Source: Melioribacteraceae bacterium
GTDB taxonomy: Bacteria; Bacteroidota; Ignavibacteria; Ignavibacteriales; Melioribacteraceae
Reading direction: 5' to 3'
NCBI GenBank assembly: GCA_021739765.1
Contig: JAIPBD010000010.1
Location: 62,001 to 126,000 of the forward strand
DNA length: 64,000 bases
In this document: in pieces, positions 1-10,506 of the stretch
Position numbering within the stretch: the first letter of the stretch is position 1
Layout of the letters: each line of letters starts with the position of its first letter
Program-made: the position numbers and the translations under genes
The notes under the pieces: model-generated
What the model was told of the DNA's origin: nothing
The model's input: only the letters and a program-made list of their open reading frames with translations
Databases searched by the model: none

Positions 1-1720
1 CCTGATGTTTATCATCAATTTTTGCATTTATAGGAATAACTTTCGATCTGGCGAATTCTTGTCCGGAATGAATCATAGTTAAACCTTGAGAAGTAAGAAG
101 GAATAGTGCGGCAAGTTTGTTTTGTTTTAACTGCTTTTCATCCAAGGCTGCGTTTTTATCTATATTCTTAATTATTTGATCAGGCTTAACTGATTTGTTG
201 CCGATCCGTATAAAATCACCAAGTGTGTAACCATCATGCGAAGCTAAGTAATTTACAGAATGCTCTTTTCGTTGAAATAAACCAAGTGAATCTCTTACAA
301 GTGTTCCCCGAACGTAACTTTTAATTCTTTCATAATTATTATTGCCAAACCAATTGCCAAAAATCCATCCTAATCCATCTTTAGGGTTTTCCCCTTTAAT
401 TCCATTTCTAATCTGATCATTCCAACTGGCCCAGTCACGCAACGAAAAACCTTTCGGATCGTAACCGCCGCCCCAAGGTTCACAAACGAAAACAACATTA
501 GGATTTATTTTGCGTGCTTCATGAATGATTGCTTCAATTGTTTCCCAATCTAAAAGTTTTCCAAGATCAAATCTAAACCCATCAACATGATAATCTTTCA
601 TCCAATAAAGGATGCTGTCAATAATTAATCTCCGTGTCATCGGAGCTTCAGTTTTAAGATCATTTCCGCAATAACTTTCAGCGATAAAATTTCCCTTCTC
701 ATCCAGCCGGAAATAATATTCCTTATCAATCTCTTTTAGATTTCCAATTTCATATTCGCTTAAATGATTGTAAACCACATCCATAATTACAGCAATTTTA
801 TTTTTATGGAAGGCTTTTACCATATCCTTAAACTGATTTACTTGTTTTGCGTCTCCTCCAATCCACTCATTCCATTTGAATTTATCCCAGTCCTGCGCAT
901 AATAAGAGGCCGGAGCAAAGTAAGCGGCAGTCATATAACCCCAATGATTTCGCTCATAAGGATTCCAGGTATTGAACTTACCATTCATCTTTTCTTTATA
1001 GGGTGCTTCGCAATAGCCAAAATCTTGGGCGGGAAGAAGTTCAACTGTATTTACACCAAGTTTTTTTATGTAGTTGATTCCACCCTTTGCATTTTCGTCT
1101 ATTAAGCCATTATAAGTTCCGGGCTTCTCCGATTTTGAACTCGGATGTGCTGTCATATCCCGGACATGCATTTCATAAATTATTAAATCACGCCAGTCCC
1201 TTTGTATCCACTTATCTTCATCCCAGTCATAATCCTCTTCATAAACAATAGATTTCCTTGGATTGAAATAAGATGTGTAAGTTGCAACAGCTTTTGCATA
1301 AGGATCAATACAGAGTGGTTTTTCACTAATATCTTGAACATCGTTTATATGTTGTAAACGAAATCCATAAAATTTGCCGATCAAATTTTCTTTTATGGAA
1401 AATTCCCAAACGCCGTCGTCAAATTTTGTTAACGGATAAACTCTACCTTCAGAGTCCTCGACATTGTCAAAAACATAAAGATTCGCCGCTAATGCGTTTG
1501 GTGCGAATAGTCGAAAATAAGTCTTGCCATTTTCAATAAAAGAACCGAGTTTTTTTGAGGAATAAAGAGTGGCATTTTCTTCAATTGATGTTTTTTTTGC
1601 ATTCTTTACAGAATTGATTCTGGTATCCACAAACACGGCTTCACTCCCAAACATATTGGTTATTTTTAAAAATATAAAACACGCAGCAAATGCGAGAATT
1701 CCCCTGGACGAAAATTTCAT
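1..1720 (-). CDS. Pullulanase-like GH13 glycoside hydrolase (3' end cut by window)
   Basis: Reading the minus strand from the ATG at 1720 gives about 573 codons that run off the window edge. A hydrophobic N-terminus suggests a signal peptide. It is followed by a CBM48-like beta domain (FRLFAPNA...) and a GH13 alpha-amylase barrel with all four conserved regions visible: DVVYNH, DGFRFDLGKLLDWE, CEPWGGGYDP (acid/base Glu) and NYLASHDGYTLGDF. This order and the domain start fit type I pullulanase or a debranching enzyme that cleaves alpha-1,6 links in pullulan, starch or glycogen; the usual pullulanase YNWGYDP motif reads NHWGYMT here. The gene lies 62 bases downstream of the M1 peptidase on the same strand. 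Family assignment is firm; the exact substrate is inference, and the C-terminus is not visible. Confidence 0.85.
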   Translation of the reverse strand, partial: MKFSSRGILAFAACFIFLKITNMFGSEAVFVDTRINSVKNAKKTSIEENATLYSSKKLGSFIENGKTYFRLFAPNALAANLYVFDNVEDSEGRVYPLTKFDDGVWEFSIKENLIGKFYGFRLQHINDVQDISEKPLCIDPYAKAVATYTSYFNPRKSIVYEEDYDWDEDKWIQRDWRDLIIYEMHVRDMTAHPSSKSEKPGTYNGLIDENAKGGINYIKKLGVNTVELLPAQDFGYCEAPYKEKMNGKFNTWNPYERNHWGYMTAAYFAPASYYAQDWDKFKWNEWIGGDAKQVNQFKDMVKAFHKNKIAVIMDVVYNHLSEYEIGNLKEIDKEYYFRLDEKGNFIAESYCGNDLKTEAPMTRRLIIDSILYWMKDYHVDGFRFDLGKLLDWETIEAIIHEARKINPNVVFVCEPWGGGYDPKGFSLRDWASWNDQIRNGIKGENPKDGLGWIFGNWFGNNNYERIKSYVRGTLVRDSLGLFQRKEHSVNYLASHDGYTLGDFIRIGNKSVKPDQIIKNIDKNAALDEKQLKQNKLAALFLLTSQGLTMIHSGQEFARSKVIPINAKIDDKHQ

Positions 1721-1782
1721 TTACTTATCCTTTACAAAAATCGATCAATGAAGTTAAGAAAATAATTTCATGCAGTAAATGG

Positions 1783-3768
1783 TTACTTTACTAATAACAT
1801 TTTTTTTGAGATCTCAGTATCACCGCTGGTTATTGTGTAAATATAAACCGCACTTGATAACTGTTTATTATAATCGGCTGGGTTGAAATTTATTGTATGT
1901 GTTCCTATGCCATATTTCGAATTAATGAGTGTTAAAATTTTGTTTCCAAGTAAATCATAAATGGCCAATTCGACATTACTTTCCTTTGGCAGTGAAAACT
2001 TAATTGCAGTTGAAGGATTAAACGGATTTGGAAAATTTTGAAATAATTTTATCTGATTTGGTTGAAGATCATTATCCTCATCCACTTTTGTTACTTGTTG
2101 AATATCCCGTAAGATTTTAAATTCCGGATCAATCTCTAAATTGCTGGGATCAGATTGGAAAGTGAAATTAAATTTTTGATTACCGAGATTGTTAAAAACT
2201 GTTACAGTTGTATCTGAATTATCAAAAGAAAATTTAAAGTCAACCGGCATTATAAAATGCCTGGGATCGGAATTTGTAGATTGTTGAAGATCAACTTCGA
2301 CATTAAAACTCTCTCCATTTTTGATTGATGACCATGCGGCAGAGTATTTCGGATAGTTTTCACCATAAATCCATTGACTGAAAAAATAGTCTAAATCTTG
2401 CCCGGAAACCGATTCAACAATTCGCTGAAAATCCTCTGTTTCCGCTACATTATATGCTAAATCCGGGTCGTCGCTGTATGCTTTTAACGATTCAAAAAAT
2501 AATTGATCTCCGATAACATTACGAAGCATGTGTAGAACTACGGCGCCTTTAGAATAAGTTCTGTTTGGATCGAAAATTGAGCTGATCGTATTTATATTAT
2601 TTACATAAATTGAGCCGGTTGCGACTTTGGCTCGCCCCATGTCAAATCTTACGGATGACATATAATCAAGATAACCCGAAGTGAATTCTCTGTATAAAGA
2701 TTCAGAATAAGTTGCAAATCCTTCATTTAGCCAAATATTTTGCCAATTTTTGCAAGTAACTTTATCACCGAACCATTGATGTGCAAGTTCATGAGCGACA
2801 ATGTCTTGGTTATAAGCTCCCATTGAAGAAATTGTTTGATGCTCCATTCCGCCGCCCCAGCCAAATTCCGCATGTCCATATTTCTCATTCGGATATGGAT
2901 ATTCACCAAATAAATCCGAAAAGACCTGTAACATTGGAATGGTTCGATTTAAATCTGAAATCCTATTTGCGTTATAATTTTCGGGATAATTGTAGTGGAT
3001 AACATCCAAAGTTGTGCTATCATTTACGACAAAATTGTGCTCATAAACTGTAAAATTTGAGATAGCCATTGAGATAAGATACTGCGCAATTGGATAGTGG
3101 TTTTTCCATTTGTACGTATTTGTCAATCCGTTATCTACAATTTCAACTAATTTACCGTTTGAAACCGGAATTAATGATTTATCGACTGTTATCCAAACAT
3201 CTGAGGAATCTGCCTTATCAGCAGGAGTATCTTTGCAGGGCCACCAATCGCTTGTACCATAAGGTTGACTTAAAGTATAAATTGAAGCATTGCCATTTGG
3301 GGTTGTTCCGAAAGTAAATGACGCAAATCCGGATGTAATCGGTCTGCCGGAATAACTTATCAAAACCGAATATTGTTCGCCCTTGGTCAGCTGCCGGTGA
3401 GCAGTAATATTTAGTTTATCGGAATTGTGATTAAAACTGACTACTCCGCTTGAATTCCCATCGGAATATTCAACGGAAGAAACAGTAAGAACGCTGCTCA
3501 GATCAAGGAAAAAGGTGTTAAGTTCATCGGAGAGAACCTCGAATTTTACCTCGACAATAGAATTTATTTGCTTGTTAATGTGATCTACACTTATATCGAT
3601 TTTATAATATTTGGCATCAATATTCTCATCACCCGGATATTGAACTTTCGCCAAGTTTAACATATTTGAATTCATTTGCGATTTTAACTCAGAACAAATT
3701 TCCGATCCTCTTTTCTGTCCAAAAGAGAAAGAGGTGATGAAGATTAAAACGATTAGTAATTTTTTCAT
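1783..3768 (-). CDS. Secreted M1 family aminopeptidase with T9SS sorting tag
   Basis: This 661-residue zinc aminopeptidase starts with a signal peptide (MKKLLIVLIFITSFSFGQ). The M1 exopeptidase motif appears as GGGMEHQ (GAMEN-like), and the zinc site is HELAH at residues 326-330 with the third ligand Glu in NEGFATYSE at 349, the canonical 18-residue spacing. The last ~75 residues form a type IX secretion A-type sorting domain (FPNPFNPSTAIKFSLP, then a beta-rich end finishing KKMLLVK). It should therefore cross the outer membrane by T9SS and be anchored or released outside, digesting peptides. It is divergent from the acyltransferase gene at 3920 and upstream of the pullulanase-like gene, which suggests an extracellular polymer-degrading lifestyle. 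Confidence 0.93.
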   Translation of the reverse strand: MKKLLIVLIFITSFSFGQKRGSEICSELKSQMNSNMLNLAKVQYPGDENIDAKYYKIDISVDHINKQINSIVEVKFEVLSDELNTFFLDLSSVLTVSSVEYSDGNSSGVVSFNHNSDKLNITAHRQLTKGEQYSVLISYSGRPITSGFASFTFGTTPNGNASIYTLSQPYGTSDWWPCKDTPADKADSSDVWITVDKSLIPVSNGKLVEIVDNGLTNTYKWKNHYPIAQYLISMAISNFTVYEHNFVVNDSTTLDVIHYNYPENYNANRISDLNRTIPMLQVFSDLFGEYPYPNEKYGHAEFGWGGGMEHQTISSMGAYNQDIVAHELAHQWFGDKVTCKNWQNIWLNEGFATYSESLYREFTSGYLDYMSSVRFDMGRAKVATGSIYVNNINTISSIFDPNRTYSKGAVVLHMLRNVIGDQLFFESLKAYSDDPDLAYNVAETEDFQRIVESVSGQDLDYFFSQWIYGENYPKYSAAWSSIKNGESFNVEVDLQQSTNSDPRHFIMPVDFKFSFDNSDTTVTVFNNLGNQKFNFTFQSDPSNLEIDPEFKILRDIQQVTKVDEDNDLQPNQIKLFQNFPNPFNPSTAIKFSLPKESNVELAIYDLLGNKILTLINSKYGIGTHTINFNPADYNKQLSSAVYIYTITSGDTEISKKMLLVK

Positions 3769-3919
3769 TTTTTCACACTATTTTAATATCAACGTATAAA
3801 ATTCTGATCAACATAAAAAGGAGAAATAATTTCTCCAAATAATAAGAAAACGACAAATTTATTTTTGACCGCACTTTGGTTATCTTTCGCTTCAAATAAA
3901 ATAAGAGAACTTTAAAATA

Positions 3920-5026
3920 TTGCGAAGAATTTTATTCCTTGATTTGATGAGAGCATTTGCTGTGATTATGATGATGCAGGGTCATACTATTGATTCGCTA
4001 CTCGCCGAAAATTACAGATCTTTTGATTCTGTTCTTTACACAATCTGGTACACCGCTCGAGGATTTACGGCGCCTATCTTTATGTTTACTTCCGGCGTTG
4101 TTTTTTCATACCTTCTTCATAGCAGGGGAGTAAGTTTTAAGGAAAACCCGCGGGTACAAAAAGGTCTTAAAAGATTCATGCTTCTTGTCTTCGTTGGATA
4201 TCTGCTCCGTTATCCAACTTGGAGAATTTTTAATTTCGAATATGTTTCCGAAAAGCAGTGGAAGATATTTGCCGGTGTCGATGCACTGCATTTAATAGGG
4301 TTTGGATTACTTTTTATTATTCTGCTTTATTTTATTTCAGAGAAAATCAAAGTTAAATCGGTTTATTTATACTTGTCCGGCTTGCTGTTTTTCTTCATCA
4401 GTTATCCATTTGTAAAAGAAATAAATTGGATTGAGATATTCCCGCTCGCGATTGCTTCATATTTTTATAGAGATATGGGGTCGCTTTTCCCGCTTTTTCC
4501 CTGGGCAGGTTATGTGTTGGGCGGTGCAATTTTTGGTTACATCTTGTCACTCAAAAAATATGATTTTCGAAGCCCAAAATTTGCCTCATCCTTGCTGGGA
4601 ATCGGCACCACATTAATTGTAGTTTCAAATCTGATATATCCGTTTGGTTTTGATAATGGTGAGTCAACGATCTGGTTCAGTTATCATATATTGTTTTTAA
4701 GAATCGGAGTTGTAATATTCCTAAACGGTTTAATGGCGTTTTTATGTTTGAAATTGGAAAGTCTTCCTTCTATAATAAGGCACCTCGGTACTCACACTTT
4801 GTTGATTTATGCTGTTCACCTTGTAATTTTGTATGGAAGCGCCTGGTCACCGGGAATTTCCTGGAAACAGGGAAAAAGTTTATCGCTAAACGAATCATTA
4901 CTTGCGGCGGGGTTAATGATATTCACAATGACGGCATTGGTTTATTTAATCGAATCAATCGATTTTGTGAAATTAAAAATGAATATTAGATTCTACATTA
5001 AAAAAATATTTGCAGTTATTAAATGA
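3920..5026 (+). CDS. DUF1624/heparan-alpha-glucosaminide N-acetyltransferase-like membrane protein
   Basis: This 368-residue polytopic membrane protein opens with [24 protein letters not shown], the N-terminal signature of the DUF1624/HGSNAT_cat family: a charged first segment, then a buried His in helix 1. About ten hydrophobic helices follow. Family members are thought to move acetyl groups across a membrane onto sugars; the substrate here is unknown. The only start in frame is TTG, because a TAA lies five codons upstream. The stop overlaps the ruvB start by four bases (ATGA), so the two genes are probably co-transcribed although functionally unrelated. Confidence 0.7.
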   Translation: MRRILFLDLMRAFAVIMMMQGHTIDSLLAENYRSFDSVLYTIWYTARGFTAPIFMFTSGVVFSYLLHSRGVSFKENPRVQKGLKRFMLLVFVGYLLRYPTWRIFNFEYVSEKQWKIFAGVDALHLIGFGLLFIILLYFISEKIKVKSVYLYLSGLLFFFISYPFVKEINWIEIFPLAIASYFYRDMGSLFPLFPWAGYVLGGAIFGYILSLKKYDFRSPKFASSLLGIGTTLIVVSNLIYPFGFDNGESTIWFSYHILFLRIGVVIFLNGLMAFLCLKLESLPSIIRHLGTHTLLIYAVHLVILYGSAWSPGISWKQGKSLSLNESLLAAGLMIFTMTALVYLIESIDFVKLKMNIRFYIKKIFAVIK

Positions 5027-6057
5027 TAAGAAAATCTGAGAATACAACTTCCATACTATCTGATGATGAGAAAAATTTAGAAACAACTCTTCGTCCGAAA
5101 ACATTCGGCGAATTTACCGGGCAAGCAAAAATAACAGATAACCTAAAAGTTTTTATTGGTGCGGCATTAAAACGTGGCGAAGCCTTGGATCATGTGTTGC
5201 TGACCGGGCCGCCGGGACTCGGGAAAACTACTCTGGCAAATATAATTGCCGCTGAAATGGGAGTTGGAATAAAAGTAACATCCGGTCCGGTGTTGGAAAA
5301 ACCGGGTGATTTGGCTGGGATTCTGACAAACCTTGAAGAAAAATCTGTTTTATTTATTGATGAAATCCATCGTCTTTCTCCAGTTGTTGAAGAATATCTC
5401 TACTCCGCAATGGAAGATTATAAACTAGACATAATGATTGATACCGGCCCAAATGCCAGGAGCATTCAGATCCAACTTCCTCCGTACACGCTAATCGGAG
5501 CGACAACCCGCGCCGGTTTGTTAACGGCTCCATTACGCGATAGATTCGGAATCAAATCGAGGTTGGATTATTATGACAGCAATTTGATTTCAAAAATTGT
5601 AAAACGGTCTTCGAGTATTCTCAATATCACAATTGAAGAAAATGCCGCAATGGAAATCGCGCGTCGTTCGCGTGGAACTCCAAGAATCGCAAATAGATTG
5701 TTGAGACGAACAAGGGATTTTGCGGATTATGAAAATAGAAACGGAATTGAAATCGATACAGCTAAAAAAGCTTTAAATGCTTTGGAAGTGGATGAATTCG
5801 GACTTGATGAAATGGACAAAGATATTATTCTCGCTATAATTGATAAATTTGGCGGAGGACCTGTCGGATTAAATACTCTCGCGGTCGCGGTAAATGAAGA
5901 CCCCGGAACAATCGAAGAAGTTTATGAACCATTTTTGATTCAACAAGGATTTATTCAAAGAACTCCGCGTGGAAGGGAAGCGAGTCCTTTAGCGTACAAA
6001 AGATTTGACCGGAAGAAACACATCAAACCGGGACAAAACAATTTATTTAATGATTGA
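5023..6057 (+). CDS. ruvB: Holliday junction branch migration helicase RuvB
   Basis: RuvB is the hexameric AAA+ motor that, with RuvA, drives branch migration of Holliday junctions during recombination repair. The 344 residues match the usual family length. Walker [10 protein letters not shown] is at residues 62-70, Walker B DEIH at 113-116 and sensor-1 GATTRAG follows. The C-terminal winged helix carries the family signature [30 protein letters not shown]. It overlaps the upstream acyltransferase by four bases and is followed six bases later by kdsA. ruvA and ruvC are not in the window. Confidence 0.98.
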   Translation: MIRKSENTTSILSDDEKNLETTLRPKTFGEFTGQAKITDNLKVFIGAALKRGEALDHVLLTGPPGLGKTTLANIIAAEMGVGIKVTSGPVLEKPGDLAGILTNLEEKSVLFIDEIHRLSPVVEEYLYSAMEDYKLDIMIDTGPNARSIQIQLPPYTLIGATTRAGLLTAPLRDRFGIKSRLDYYDSNLISKIVKRSSSILNITIEENAAMEIARRSRGTPRIANRLLRRTRDFADYENRNGIEIDTAKKALNALEVDEFGLDEMDKDIILAIIDKFGGGPVGLNTLAVAVNEDPGTIEEVYEPFLIQQGFIQRTPRGREASPLAYKRFDRKKHIKPGQNNLFND

Positions 6058-6062
6058 TAAAA

Positions 6063-6884
6063 ATGAGCAGCCAAGTGGTAGAAATAAATGATATAAAAAT
6101 CGGGAATAACAATCCTTTTGTTTTGATGGCCGGGCCTTGCGTAGTGGAAAGCGAGGATTTAATTCTTCGAACCGCGGAATCAATTCAAAAAATCACCGAA
6201 GAATTAGAGATCCCGTTAATATTCAAATCAAGTTATAAAAAAGCGAATCGTACAAGTATGAATTCATTCTCCGGCCTGGGAGATGAAGAAGCGTTGAAAA
6301 TATTGATGAAAGTTAAAGAATCGTTCGGACTTCCGATTGTTACGGATACACATTCACCGGAAGAAGCACGAATGGCCGCGGAAGTTGCGGATATTCTTCA
6401 AATTCCTGCATTCCTTTGCAGACAAACAGAATTACTCGTTGCAGCAGGTGAAACCGGGAAAGTGGTTAATATTAAAAAAGGGCAATTCCTCGCTCCGCCT
6501 GATATGAAATATGCTGCGGATAAGGTGGAATCAACCGGAAACAAGAAAATATTAATGACTGAGAGAGGTACAACATTTGGTTATGGTAATCTCGTGGTTG
6601 ATATGAGAGCTTTAGTAATTATGAGGGAGCTTGGCTATCCGGTCGTTATGGACGCGACACACTCCGTTCAAATGCCGGGAGCCGGTGGAACAACTGGCGG
6701 AGATTCGAAATTTATTCCATATTTAACAAAAGCCGCGACAGCAGTTGGGATTGATGCACTTTTCCTTGAGGTTCATCCCGATCCGCCGAACGCGCTGAGC
6801 GATGCAAAGAGTCAACTACCATTGAGCGAATTAAAACAATTACTGATTGATGTAAAAAAGATTGATGAAATAACAAAAAAATGA
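6063..6884 (+). CDS. kdsA: 3-deoxy-8-phosphooctulonate synthase
   Basis: KdsA condenses phosphoenolpyruvate with arabinose 5-phosphate to Kdo 8-phosphate, the first committed step of the LPS inner-core sugar Kdo. The protein (273 residues from ATG 6063) shows the DAHP-synthase-like barrel signatures LMAGPCVVES, FKSSYKKANRTS, TDTHSPEEA, QIPAFLCRQTELLVAAG and the end motif EVHPDPPNALSDAKSQLP. A TTG nine bases upstream is in frame, but ATG GTG-context (MSSQVVEIND) is the better start. The next gene overlaps the stop by four bases, and kdsD follows one gene later, so this begins an LPS-synthesis operon. Confidence 0.96.
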   Translation: MSSQVVEINDIKIGNNNPFVLMAGPCVVESEDLILRTAESIQKITEELEIPLIFKSSYKKANRTSMNSFSGLGDEEALKILMKVKESFGLPIVTDTHSPEEARMAAEVADILQIPAFLCRQTELLVAAGETGKVVNIKKGQFLAPPDMKYAADKVESTGNKKILMTERGTTFGYGNLVVDMRALVIMRELGYPVVMDATHSVQMPGAGGTTGGDSKFIPYLTKAATAVGIDALFLEVHPDPPNALSDAKSQLPLSELKQLLIDVKKIDEITKK

Positions 6885-7618
6885 ATTACTGGAAAGGAGA
6901 ATATCCGGGTGAATTAAGTCCGCGCGATAAACAAATTCTATTTGAACTTTTGCCTGAACAGAAGCCAGGATACAAAAATTATCGTGACCAAATTGAAGGC
7001 AAATTTGTTATCGGAAAAGGAAGATTCGATGATGGCAATTTTGTGCTGGGTCCAAAGAGTAGTGTTGTTGATTTATCGATTCCTTCATCCTCAGTATTTG
7101 CAATTGGAAATCTATTAGTTAACAAGATCGAAACTTATGTCGTTATTCATGAATTGGATGAAGATCAAATTGAATTTCAAATTTCATTTTCGGATAAAGT
7201 AGAAGTTGAGGATTGCGAAATCTTGAAAGATTGGTCGCTTTCAGATTGGAGACCAACTCACTTTGGTTTCAAAAATGATGAACGAGTATTAAAAGTTGCA
7301 GACGAATTCACACTAAGTATCTCGAAAAAATTCAAACGGATATGGGTTTATTCAAATCAAACTGAAGTGAATACAATTATTCCTTTAACAAATTTTTTTA
7401 ATGAGTTAATGCGAGTTAAAAGAATTCGAGAACCGGAGACAGCTTTAAGACCAAATATGTTTTTTGATACTTTGGAAAAATATTCCGATAACGATTACAG
7501 AATTGCGTTATTATCTTATGATAAATATTTGAGAAGATTTGGCTTGCAGAAGGAGAATATTATTTTGGATGCTAAGCCTCAGAAGAAAAAAATATTTCAT
7601 TTTTTCAAACGGAGTTAA
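6881..7618 (+). CDS. Uncharacterised protein between kdsA and kdsD
   Basis: I do not recognise this 245-residue protein. It has no signal peptide and no membrane segment, is acidic in the first two thirds and ends in a basic tail (PQKKKIFHFFKRS). A mixed alpha/beta pattern is apparent and no nucleotide-binding or HAD (DxDG) motif is visible. It overlaps kdsA by four bases and sits five bases before kdsD, at the position where many genomes carry kdsC (Kdo-8-phosphate phosphatase) next to kdsD. The tight coupling implies a role tied to Kdo or LPS, but the sequence does not show an enzyme of that kind. Confidence 0.75.
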   Translation: MNYWKGEYPGELSPRDKQILFELLPEQKPGYKNYRDQIEGKFVIGKGRFDDGNFVLGPKSSVVDLSIPSSSVFAIGNLLVNKIETYVVIHELDEDQIEFQISFSDKVEVEDCEILKDWSLSDWRPTHFGFKNDERVLKVADEFTLSISKKFKRIWVYSNQTEVNTIIPLTNFFNELMRVKRIREPETALRPNMFFDTLEKYSDNDYRIALLSYDKYLRRFGLQKENIILDAKPQKKKIFHFFKRS

Positions 7619-7622
7619 ATAA

Positions 7623-8600
7623 TTGACAACAGAAGAGATTATTGAAAAAGGCAAAGCGGTAATATCAATCGAAGCTGACGCTGTTTCAAACTTGGTTAAT
7701 AATATTGATAAAAGCTTTGCCGATGCGGTGAATATAATATTTCAATCAAAGGGACGGGTTGTTTTAACCGGATTAGGAAAATCGGGTTTAATCGCGCGTA
7801 AAATTGTGGCTACGTTGAATAGTACCGGAACGCCCTCAATTTACCTCCACCCAACAGATGCATTGCACGGCGATCTCGGAATGGTCAGGAAAGAAGATAT
7901 TGTTATCATTATTTCCAAAAGTGGAAGTACCGATGAATTAAACGAACTTCTGTTAATGTTTAAACGAATAGAAGTTGCTGTTATTTCAATGACAGGCAAC
8001 CTTAATTCAAAATTGGCTACCGAATCGGATATTATCTTAAATGTTGGCGTAAAAGAAGAAGCTTGTCCTCATGATTTGGCGCCAACTTCATCAACAACCG
8101 CGGCGCTGGTAATGGGTGATGCGCTGGCGATTGCTTTACTCGAAAAACGAGGATTTACAGCGGATGACTTTGCGATGTTGCATCCCGCAGGAAGTTTGGG
8201 AAAACGACTTTCTCTTCGTATCTCGGAGATTATGCATAAGGGTGAAGATATTCCGGTCGTTAAAGAAAATACTCCATTAAAAGACGCAATTTTTGAAATT
8301 AGCTCGAAGCGGCTGGGTGTAACAGCGGTTATCAATTCTGAAGGAATTCTCACCGGTGTTATTACCGACGGCGATCTGAGACGTTTGCTCGAAAAATCTC
8401 TCGAGATCAAAAATTTTACGGCAATTGATGTGATGACTAAAAACCCAAAAACAATTCAACAAGAATATCTTGCGTCATTTGCGTTGCAAACAATGGAAAA
8501 TTATAAAATCACTTCGTTGGTGATTGTAAATTCGGAACATAAACCTGCCGGTGTTGTTCATTTGCATGAGCTCGTTAAACTTGGTCTTCAACAAAGATGA
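7623..8600 (+). CDS. kdsD: Arabinose-5-phosphate isomerase (KpsF/GutQ family)
   Basis: This enzyme converts ribulose 5-phosphate to arabinose 5-phosphate, the co-substrate of KdsA. The 325 residues carry an N-terminal SIS sugar-isomerase domain (GLGKSGLIARKIVATLNSTGTPSIYLHPTDALHGDLGMV, ISKSGSTDEL; the signature is cited in part) and two CBS domains after about residue 200 (MHKGEDIPVV..., VMTKNPKTI...). The DLAPTSSTTAALVMGDALA stretch is family-typical. The start is TTG at 7623, supported by GGAG eight bases upstream. It forms the second Kdo step in this operon and overlaps lptC by four bases. Confidence 0.95.
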   Translation: MTTEEIIEKGKAVISIEADAVSNLVNNIDKSFADAVNIIFQSKGRVVLTGLGKSGLIARKIVATLNSTGTPSIYLHPTDALHGDLGMVRKEDIVIIISKSGSTDELNELLLMFKRIEVAVISMTGNLNSKLATESDIILNVGVKEEACPHDLAPTSSTTAALVMGDALAIALLEKRGFTADDFAMLHPAGSLGKRLSLRISEIMHKGEDIPVVKENTPLKDAIFEISSKRLGVTAVINSEGILTGVITDGDLRRLLEKSLEIKNFTAIDVMTKNPKTIQQEYLASFALQTMENYKITSLVIVNSEHKPAGVVHLHELVKLGLQQR

Positions 8601-9124
8601 AAACCTTATTATACTTGATTGTCGCAACATTCCTCTTTTCATGTAAAAGTGAAAAGCTGAATCCGGAAATTGATATGTCGGCAATCGGGGACAGCATCCC
8701 TGCTCAAGAATCATGGAACGCTAAAATATATTTTACTGATCAAGGAGTTCTAAACGCAATTTTACATGCCGAACATATCCTGGTTTATTCCGATCAAAGT
8801 AAAACTTATTTAGAAGAATTAAATATAGATTTTTATAACTCGGAAGAAGTTAAAACAACAAATTTAACTTCGCGACGAGGAAGAGTGAACGAGATTACAA
8901 AAGACATGTACGCAATTGAGGACGTAGTCGCGGTAAGTGATTCCGGTGTTACCCTGCTAACGGAAGAATTAATGTGGCGAAACAAGGATAACAAAATCGT
9001 GACTGATAAATTTGTTACAATATTAACTGAAGACGAAAAGATTGAAGGTTATGGGTTTGAATCCGACCAAAGTCTATCCAATTACACAATTTTCGAAGTT
9101 ACCTACCAAGCCTATACAAAGTGA
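8597..9124 (+). CDS. lptC: LPS export periplasmic protein LptC
   Basis: LptC bridges the inner-membrane LptBFG transporter and periplasmic LptA in LPS export. The 175-residue protein has a short hydrophobic N-terminus ending LFSCKSEK, a lipobox, so it is probably a lipoprotein rather than the bitopic form of E. coli. The beta-strand-rich body (AILHAEHILVYSDQSKTYLEE, LTSRRGRVNEITKDMYAIEDV) fits the LptC/OstA-like jellyroll. The ATG overlaps the kdsD stop and the stop overlaps the lptA-like start, indicating translational coupling. Assignment rests on fold pattern and position between kdsD and lptA/lptB. Confidence 0.85.
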   Translation: MKTLLYLIVATFLFSCKSEKLNPEIDMSAIGDSIPAQESWNAKIYFTDQGVLNAILHAEHILVYSDQSKTYLEELNIDFYNSEEVKTTNLTSRRGRVNEITKDMYAIEDVVAVSDSGVTLLTEELMWRNKDNKIVTDKFVTILTEDEKIEGYGFESDQSLSNYTIFEVTYQAYTK

Positions 9125-10506
9125 CCATTTTGAACTCAATCCTATTTAATATCTTTTTTACATTTTTCTTTTGCGGTTTATTACTCGCCCAGAATGATGA
9201 TGTTCGTGTTGTTGGGGATAAACTTACCGGCAAAGTTATTAATGGTGAAAATGTAAGAATTGTGGATGGCAATGTCGTGATTACTCAGCAGGATGTTCGT
9301 ATTACTTGCGATAAGGCGATTCAGTATTTCACGCAAAAGAAAATTGAGTTGATTGACAATGTTGTAATTACTCAAGATTCGGTAAAGATTGAAACGGAAA
9401 AAGCATTCTATTTTTCTGACAGTAAATACGCGTTTACTGAAACTTTTCTAACGCTGCAGAAGGGAAATTCAAATTTAGAAGCCGATCGAGGCGAGTATTT
9501 TACCGAAGAGGAGCTTGCAATATTTTATGGAAATGTAAGTCTTGTAGATACATCAACGAATTTGAAATCTCAAAAACTATATTACTATTCCGAAATTGAA
9601 AAAATAATTGCGATCCGGGATGTAAATGTATTCGACGATTCATCCTCTTTGTTTGCGGATAGTTTGATCTATTACCGAAATTCAAAATTTACAAATGCTT
9701 TTAAGAATGTATCTATTTTGGATATCGCGAACCGGTTAACAATTTTTGGTGAGGAATTTTTGAGCGAAGGTGATTCGAACAAAACGATAATAACCGGCTC
9801 ACCATTTTTATTTCAAGTTGATTCTTCGGATTCGGGAAGAAAGGACACATTATTTATAAAAGCGGAAAGGTTTGAAACATCCGAAATCCCCGATTCCCGG
9901 TTGGTTGCAACAGATTCCGTTAAAATAATTAGAGGACTATTTTCATCGGTTAGTAACTCCGCAGTACTCTTCCGGGATGATGACATTATCGAAATTAACC
10001 GTTTAGAAAAGGATGTTGATCCACCGGTTTTATGGCATGATAACTCACAATTGGTTGGCGATTCAATTAAAATTTATCTAAAAAGTAATTCCCTCGATTA
10101 TGTCGATATCAGAAAAGACGCATTTATTTTATCTCGAAGTAAAGAATATCCCGAACGGTACGATCAAATCTCTGGCAAAAAAATTATTATAAATTTTGAT
10201 TCTTCGAAAATAAAACGAACGGATGTTACCGAAGATGTATTGAGCATTTATTTCACTTACGATGAAGGGGAGCCAAACGGATTGATAAAATCGAGTGCCG
10301 AAAGAACAATCCTCGACTTTAAAGAAAATCAAGTTGTAAAAGTGAGAATGTACGGGGATCCTATAAGTGAGTATCATCCCGAAAATTTAATTGAAGGGAT
10401 TGAATTGGAGTTTTCACTTCCTTCTTTTTTTATTTATTCTAACAGACCCAATAAAGAATTATTTATAGAATTATTGAATGAGCGAAAAACTAAAACTGCG
10501 AAGTGA
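9121..10506 (+). CDS. OstA/LptA-like periplasmic LPS transport protein
   Basis: The 461-residue protein starts with a GTG overlapping the lptC stop, then a signal peptide ([18 protein letters not shown]). The body repeats the OstA jellyroll pattern, with strands such as [32 protein letters not shown] and [10 protein letters not shown]. These strands carry the LPS acyl chains in LptA-type bridges. It is more than twice the length of E. coli LptA, as is common for OstA-like proteins of Bacteroidota. It overlaps lptB by 29 bases. Role in the LPS bridge is inferred from fold and operon. Confidence 0.85.
   Translation: MTILNSILFNIFFTFFFCGLLLAQNDDVRVVGDKLTGKVINGENVRIVDGNVVITQQDVRITCDKAIQYFTQKKIELIDNVVITQDSVKIETEKAFYFSDSKYAFTETFLTLQKGNSNLEADRGEYFTEEELAIFYGNVSLVDTSTNLKSQKLYYYSEIEKIIAIRDVNVFDDSSSLFADSLIYYRNSKFTNAFKNVSILDIANRLTIFGEEFLSEGDSNKTIITGSPFLFQVDSSDSGRKDTLFIKAERFETSEIPDSRLVATDSVKIIRGLFSSVSNSAVLFRDDDIIEINRLEKDVDPPVLWHDNSQLVGDSIKIYLKSNSLDYVDIRKDAFILSRSKEYPERYDQISGKKIIINFDSSKIKRTDVTEDVLSIYFTYDEGEPNGLIKSSAERTILDFKENQVVKVRMYGDPISEYHPENLIEGIELEFSLPSFFIYSNRPNKELFIELLNERKTKTAK

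Noticed and set aside
764-1105. Plus-strand open frame of 113 codons in the pullulanase region
   Set aside because: It lies opposite the long minus-strand GH13 frame, which has all four catalytic regions; the plus frame has no recognisable features or ribosome site.
8069-8410. Minus-strand open frame opposite kdsD
   Set aside because: Ser-rich antisense shadow of a well supported gene with conserved SIS and CBS motifs.
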